Source: Callipepla californica brunnescens (taxonomy: Eukaryota > Chordata > Aves > Galliformes > Odontophoridae). From it: DNA of 64,000 nt. Of the stretch, positions 59,801-64,000 are shown one piece after another (position 1 is the stretch's first letter; every line of letters starts with the position of its first letter). The notes under the pieces are model-generated. The model ran no database searches, was not told the origin of the DNA, and saw only the letters and a list, made by a program, of their open reading frames with translations. The stretch lies in NCBI GenBank assembly GCA_023055505.1, contig JALIRH010000119.1, positions 682,001 to 746,000 of the forward strand, given 5' to 3'. A program made the translations under genes and the position numbers.

Positions 59801-60000
59801 TGTCTTTGCAGAAGGGTGGTGGTTCCTTATCTTCTGACAAACTTTCTTCTTCAGGAATACCTTGAAGCAGTGCAAGATGTGGAGTCTGATCAAAAGAATT
59901 GGAGAGCTGTCAAGAAAGATCACCTGCTGACCTGTTGTAGCTGTGTTGAACTGATGCTCGCTTCTGGAGATGTTGGAGAATGCAGTGAGGCACTTGAAAG
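56817..60000 (+). pseudogene. RANBP2: RANBP2 pseudogene, N-terminal TPR exons, introns retained
   Basis: Five exons in correct order match the N-terminal TPR region of RANBP2, the cytoplasmic-filament nucleoporin: 56817-56884 (IKEYELAQ, with an in-frame TAA), 57346-57457 (ERDPRAHRFLGQIYEAQDST), 58459-58610 (RSMELNPMQKDLVLKIAELL, then a frame change), 59241-59460 (TELRARPDDTDLNIRLVALC, LRDAVLHCQEAEK) and 59855-60000 (EYLEAVQDVESDQKNWRAVK). Acceptors and most donors are preserved (gtaagt at 57458, gtaaat at 58611). The first-exon stop and the frameshift in 58459-58610 show it is non-functional. No Ran-binding domains, zinc fingers or cyclophilin domain are in the window. Confidence 0.92.
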
Positions 60001-60535
60001 GTATTGTTTTAACATTCTGTATTTGAAAGAAAAACAAAACAGAAACTGTTTTCTGGTCTCAGAACATCTAGCAGTGACTGAGTAACCATTTTGTGGACAG
60101 GAGAGGAGCTCCTCTGTACTAACTGCAGAGAGAAGTTTGTCCTAGGCTTGATCCCCGAGCTGTGTGTCTGAGCTACAAGCCTCAGAGAAGGCTCCGTGGT
60201 GCTCTGTGCCAGTTCTCTTCTTTCTCTTCAGTGTGAGAATGTTGTTCTTTACTTGAGCTAATTAAGGTTCCACAGGCATTTGTGGGTCAGCTTTGTTCAG
60301 GTCAAGTGAATACAATCCATACTGAAATAACAAAGTATTTTAGGTGCTCAGTAGTGTAAATGGGAGGCGGGAAGCTACCTGCGTTCTCCTTGAGGGGAGA
60401 ACTGATAGGGCCAGCAAATCCAGCTGACTTCAGCTTCCAGTTGTCTGTTCCACGGCTGGAATAGTGCAAAAGCATGTTAGCAGCCAATTAATTGAAGATC
60501 TGTGAGGATCCTTCCTTTTTGTTCCAATATAGCAG

Positions 60536-61361
60536 TGGGTCTCGTTACCGAATACGATCTGGAAGGGAGAGATCTTGAGGACTCCCGTTTGCTGACTGGC
60601 ATCCTGGTGAGTGTTTCTGGCCCAATCATTTCTATCAGTGCATGGAGCTTTCTTCTGTAGCATTATTTTGTCCGTGTAGTTCTAGGTGCTACCATGTTAT
60701 TTCTTTTGAGCTCTTAGCAGCTTTCTGTTTTCACTGACTTTTGTAAGAAGGGGATTGGTTGCTGTTGGCTGCTGTAGTTTACAGAAAAGCACAGTGTTCT
60801 AGGAGGAGAACGAGCTGTTGGCAAGGTTATCGGGGAGAGAAAATGCATGCTGTCATCCTTCTGCTTCTTGCAGCTGTCACTGATAGTACTGTTGAGAAAA
60901 CTAGTCCACAGAAGTTCTTATTGGTAAGAAGAGAAGGAGACCTCATGCATCAGGAACAGTGAAGTAATACTGGGGATGGGGGGAAAAAAGGAGTTTGAAA
61001 GGTGAGAACAACTCTGCAAGTTTTGCCAGGTCCCCTCTGTGGCTTACTGACGTTTAGAAAGTACTTTTGGAACAATGAGTCTTGGAACTGGGATGTATTT
61101 ATTTGCCGATGTCTTTTTCTGCTTACACTGACAGGGAATTGACGACTATCATGACGATAGGGATTTCAAGGTGGCAGGTACAAGCAAAGGCCTTGCAGGA
61201 AAGTACTGCTCTAATTAATCTTCAAGAAGATTGTCTCTGAAAAACAAACAATAACCTTTCCCTAAATATTGCTGTCTCTTACCTGTTCTCACACTAGGTT
61301 GATCGGAATCTTCCAGGTATGCCAATAGAAGTGATCATGGAAGCTATTCAGCTGGCTACAG
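60536..61361 (+). pseudogene. PNPT1: PNPT1 (polynucleotide phosphorylase) pseudogene fragment
   Basis: Three exons fit the second RNase PH core of mitochondrial PNPase: 60536-60606 (GLVTEYDLEGRDLEDSRLLT, donor gtgagt), 61135-61198 (GIDDYHDDRDFKVAGTSKGL) and 61298-61361 (VDRNLPGMPIEVIMEAIQLA, donor gtacgt). The middle exon has lost about four residues at its end, and its donor GT has become GA. Upstream and downstream exons (S1, KH) are absent. The functional enzyme degrades and imports RNA in mitochondria; this copy is a relic. It lies 0.4 kb before the acrosin start. Confidence 0.85.
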
Positions 61362-61679
61362 GTACGTGTGTGCATTTGCATCTGTTTAATTAAATTACAA
61401 GCTGCACTGTATTTTTCACATGAGATTGGGGAATGAGGAAGTTTTTCCACCTGCAGCGAGCTCAGACGTTGCTGCTCGTTTGCCACGGCTGCAAGCACAC
61501 GGCGCTCCGACAGCCAAACGCGCTGCGAAGCCGCTCGTGCTCCTCCTGCCGTCAGCAGGCAGCGCTGGCAGCTGGCCGCTCGTCCCATCCTGCAGGGGTC
61601 CCACCCCGCCCGGGTCCCACCCGGACCCCCCCCCCCATGCAGCACCCGACAGTGGCACAGCCGTCGGAACCGGCAGCTC

Positions 61680-61690
61680 TGTGACGTCGG
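61680..61690 (+). promoter_or_regulatory. CRE site in the acrosin promoter
   Basis: TGACGTC at 61682-61688, about 87 bp before the acrosin ATG, in a GC-rich TATA-less region. CREM-tau acts through such sites in spermatids of mammals. Its use here is inferred. Confidence 0.5.
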
Positions 61691-61774
61691 CGCTGACGGC
61701 AAAGGGGCACACTGCGGCCGCAGTCGATGGCAGTGAAGCCAGGCACGATGTGCTGCTGCTGTTCTCCGGCAGTG

Positions 61775-63715
61775 ATGGTGCTGCTGCTCCTCCTCATGCC
61801 GCTGGCCGTGTGCCGGCCCGCGCCCAGCTCCTCGAGTGTCTGCGAGTGAGTGGCCCCCGGACAGCGGCTCACGTGCAGCGTGAGCGGGGCGAGGGAGCAG
61901 CCGGCAGCGGCACTCACCGTCTTTCTCATTGCAGCACTTGCGGGCTCCGGCCCATGGTCTCTCGTTCTGGGGGAAATCGCATCGTGGGTGGCACAGATGC
62001 CCCGCGTGGGGCCTGGCCCTGGATCGTCAGCTTGCAGAGCCACTGGTTTGCGGGCTTGAAACACATTTGCGGAGGGTCCCTCATCAGCTCGCAGTGGGTC
62101 CTCACGGCAGCGCACTGCTTTGACCACGCGAGGTAAGGGCTGTCCCTTTCCTTGCAGTCCAGCCAGCGTGCGGGTGCTCCTGGGTGCACCCCTCCTGGGT
62201 GCTGCAGGACGCGGCCGTGTTCCCGCTGACCCCTTTCTCCATCCTTCCTCCAGTCCCGACACACCGTGGCACGTGGTGATCGGTGCCAACGATTTGACTC
62301 GCCCGGGCCCCGGAGCTGTCGAGCGCAACGTGAGGCGGGTCATTGTGCACGAATATTACGACAGGGACACCATGGCCAATGACATCGCCTTACTAGAACT
62401 GGATACACCTGTCTACTGCAGCTCCTACATTCAGCTCGCCTGCATGCCCGACGCCTCGCTGAACGTGGCAGAGCTCTCAGAGTGCTACATCAGTGGCTGG
62501 GGACACGTGGGTCTGAGATGTGAGTATCCGAAACGTGCAACTAAAGCTTGGCGTGCTGCTGAGGCAGGGGGCAGGCATCCTTGATGGCGGCACTGGAACC
62601 CAGGGTGACATGCACCATGGTGATGTGTCTGTAGAGAGGGATGGGCCTGACCCATTTCCCAAAGCAGGGAAGCGTCGGTACGTCTCAGGACACAAAGCCA
62701 AGACCTAGGGGAGGGGGTTCACCCCCTAACAGGGTGAGAACCGGCAAGGAGTTGACGCTGCCAATTCTGCTCTTGCCCGCAGCCCAAGAGGAGCCTGCCA
62801 GACCATATCACATTCTGCAGGAGGCCAGGGTCCGGCTCATTGACCTCAGACTCTGCAACAGCACGCACTGGTACGCCGGGGCCATCCATTCCCACAACGT
62901 GTGTGCTGGTTATCCGCAGGGCGGCATCGACACCTGCCAGGTAGGAGCTGCACGCCGACACGCAGCCGTGCTGTGCCTGCAAGCTGCCCTCCCTGCGCCG
63001 GGTGCCCACCAGCTCTGGAGCTCACCCCCCTTTCCCATCTGCAGCTCCTCCTCCCCTGGCTCCCCATGCCTCGCGTGCCTGGGACTCTGCCTGGAGCATC
63101 CCCCCCCGGGTGCTCTTGGTGCCGTGGAGGTCCAGAGCCAGTCCTGGAACACACCTCTCACCTCAGGCCAGATCATTGCACAGAGATGAGGGAGGGAGGG
63201 CAACTTTCCGTGCCTGCAGCCCCCTCCCAAAAGCTTTTTTAGGCTCTAGCACCCAAGCGGAGCTTTTCTGTGCGGTGAATGTGGCTCTAGGGAGTGTTGT
63301 GAGAAAGCCAGCTCTGCGGCTGATGTGGTCGCCCAGTAACACTTTGGCCTTCTCTCCTCCTCTGCAGGGCGACAGCGGTGGTCCTCTGGTATGCAAGGAT
63401 AAAAGAGCTGACTTCTTCTGGCTTCTTGGCGTGACCAGCTGGGGGAGGGGCTGCGGGAGAATGCAGCAGCCTGGAGTCTATGCCTCCACTCAGCACTTCC
63501 GGCACTGGATCCTGGTGCAGATGGGACTGCTGCCAGCAGAAGTGCCCACTACAGCACCACCTCCAGCGTACACATCAACCCCCTCCCACAGGCCAACGCA
63601 GTCCAGCCCGTTTACCGTGTGTGCTTTTCCAGCCCAGAAAGTCTGGGATTTCATCAGTCGGTTCCAGGAACTGCTGCACTGGTTTAGAGGAAACCAGGCT
63701 GGAACAGCCACGTGA
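61775..63715 (+). CDS. ACR: Acrosin (sperm acrosomal trypsin-like serine protease)
   Basis: Five coding exons: 61775-61845, 61935-62132, 62254-62519, 62783-62940 and 63368-63715. All have GT-AG borders and phases that sum to one frame of 346 residues. The first exon encodes a signal peptide ([12 protein letters not shown]). The activation site is R39|IVGG. The triad is His84 (TAAHC), Asp133 (NDIALLEL) and Ser234 (GDSGGP). Asp228, six residues before the serine, gives Lys/Arg specificity as in trypsin. The N-terminal light-chain cysteines (C23/C26) and motif [20 protein letters not shown] are acrosin-type. A Pro/Thr/Ser-rich tail follows residue ~295 ([16 protein letters not shown]), shorter than in mammals. 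Acrosin is stored as a zymogen in the acrosome and helps the sperm cross the egg coat. Poly(A) signal AATAAA lies at about 63833. It appears intact. Several acrosin-like copies are known in birds. Confidence 0.93.
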
Positions 63716-63832
63716 GCCACGGCAGGCTGCGGTGTAGCACGACCCCTTTCTCCCCTGTTAACACTTAGGTGCCATCTGTCCTATCTTCTGCCTTTTGATT
63801 TCACTCCAATGTTGATGTTTACTTTGTTGAAG

Positions 63833-63838
63833 AAATAA
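63833..63838 (+). terminator. Poly(A) signal of acrosin
   Basis: AATAAA in gaagaaataaagttttt, about 118 bp after the TGA stop. Confidence 0.8.
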
Positions 63839-63849
63839 AGTTTTTCGTT

Positions 63850-64000
63850 TTCACAGTAATCCGTGTCCCTGTTGAGTTCAGTCTCCTCTGCTGGGCAAAG
63901 ACTTCCATACCTGGTGCCTGCAAAAGGAGGAATAAGGGATAAAGGAGGACTGATATCAAATGGAAGGAAAGAGAAGCGCACCAAAGAAAAAAAAACTTGG
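63850..64000. other. 3' flank of acrosin, nothing recognised
   Basis: No ORF or repeat tail is recognisable up to the window end. Confidence 0.4.

Noticed and set aside
60840..60960. Splice-flanked frame AVTDSTVEKTSPQKFLL as an additional PNPT1 exon
   Set aside because: Faintly similar to the VTKTDPEKGE region, but a clearly better match for that exon is at 60536-60606; probably chance.
61552..62343. 263-codon minus-strand ORF over acrosin exons 1-3
   Set aside because: Antisense frame crossing real exon-intron borders on the other strand; no domain.

Overview
The window looks like nuclear DNA from a galliform bird, most likely chicken (Gallus). The evidence is the many CR1 LINE fragments with short octamer 3' tails (ATTCTATG/ATTCATAG type), an env-less ERVL-type retrovirus, GGGACCCATAG minisatellites, a compact GC-rich RING-finger gene of the avian Topors-like kind, and a complete acrosin gene. 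The species assignment is an inference from repeat families, not a database match. || Layout. 1-900: minisatellites and a CpG-rich, promoter-like segment. 940-1600: a CR1 endonuclease fragment. 1600-9500: AT-rich DNA with CR1 pieces, microsatellites and an old ERVL fragment. 9525-20945: a low-copy tandem array of an unclassified unit of about 0.61 kb. A 6.2 kb ERVL provirus (13133-19300, 5-bp target duplication) has landed in one unit, and a 0.37 kb flanking segment is present on both sides of the array's second block. 20950-27000: mostly non-coding DNA with a few minus-strand exon-like pieces of unknown identity and a 725-bp solo LTR (26144-26868). 27090-29050: CR1 copies, one of them split by a 304-bp solo LTR. 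29300-30790: CpG island, inverted minisatellite arrays and a broken C2H2 zinc-finger exon. || 31.9-37.0 kb and 49.5-49.9 kb hold exons of an exportin-1 (XPO1) copy with introns retained but with stops, frameshifts and missing exons. 52.5 kb and 56.8-60.0 kb hold RANBP2 exons in scrambled order. 60.5-61.4 kb holds PNPT1 exons. All are on the + strand with recognisable splice sites, so they are DNA-level duplicates and not retrocopies. || Two genes look intact or nearly so. One is the RING-finger gene (start 38983), whose C-terminus is shifted by what appears to be one extra G. The other is acrosin (61775-63715, five exons, 346 residues, complete catalytic triad). Both have a TGACGTC (CRE) site upstream, which fits germ-line expression, but that is inference. 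CpG islands at about 43.4-43.8 kb (six CCAAT boxes) and 40.03-40.18 kb look like promoters of transcripts I cannot identify. || I found no tRNA, rRNA or CRISPR. The most notable features are the patchwork of nuclear-transport and RNA-processing pseudogenes, the tandem array split by a very young but coding-defective ERVL, and the frameshifted RING gene.
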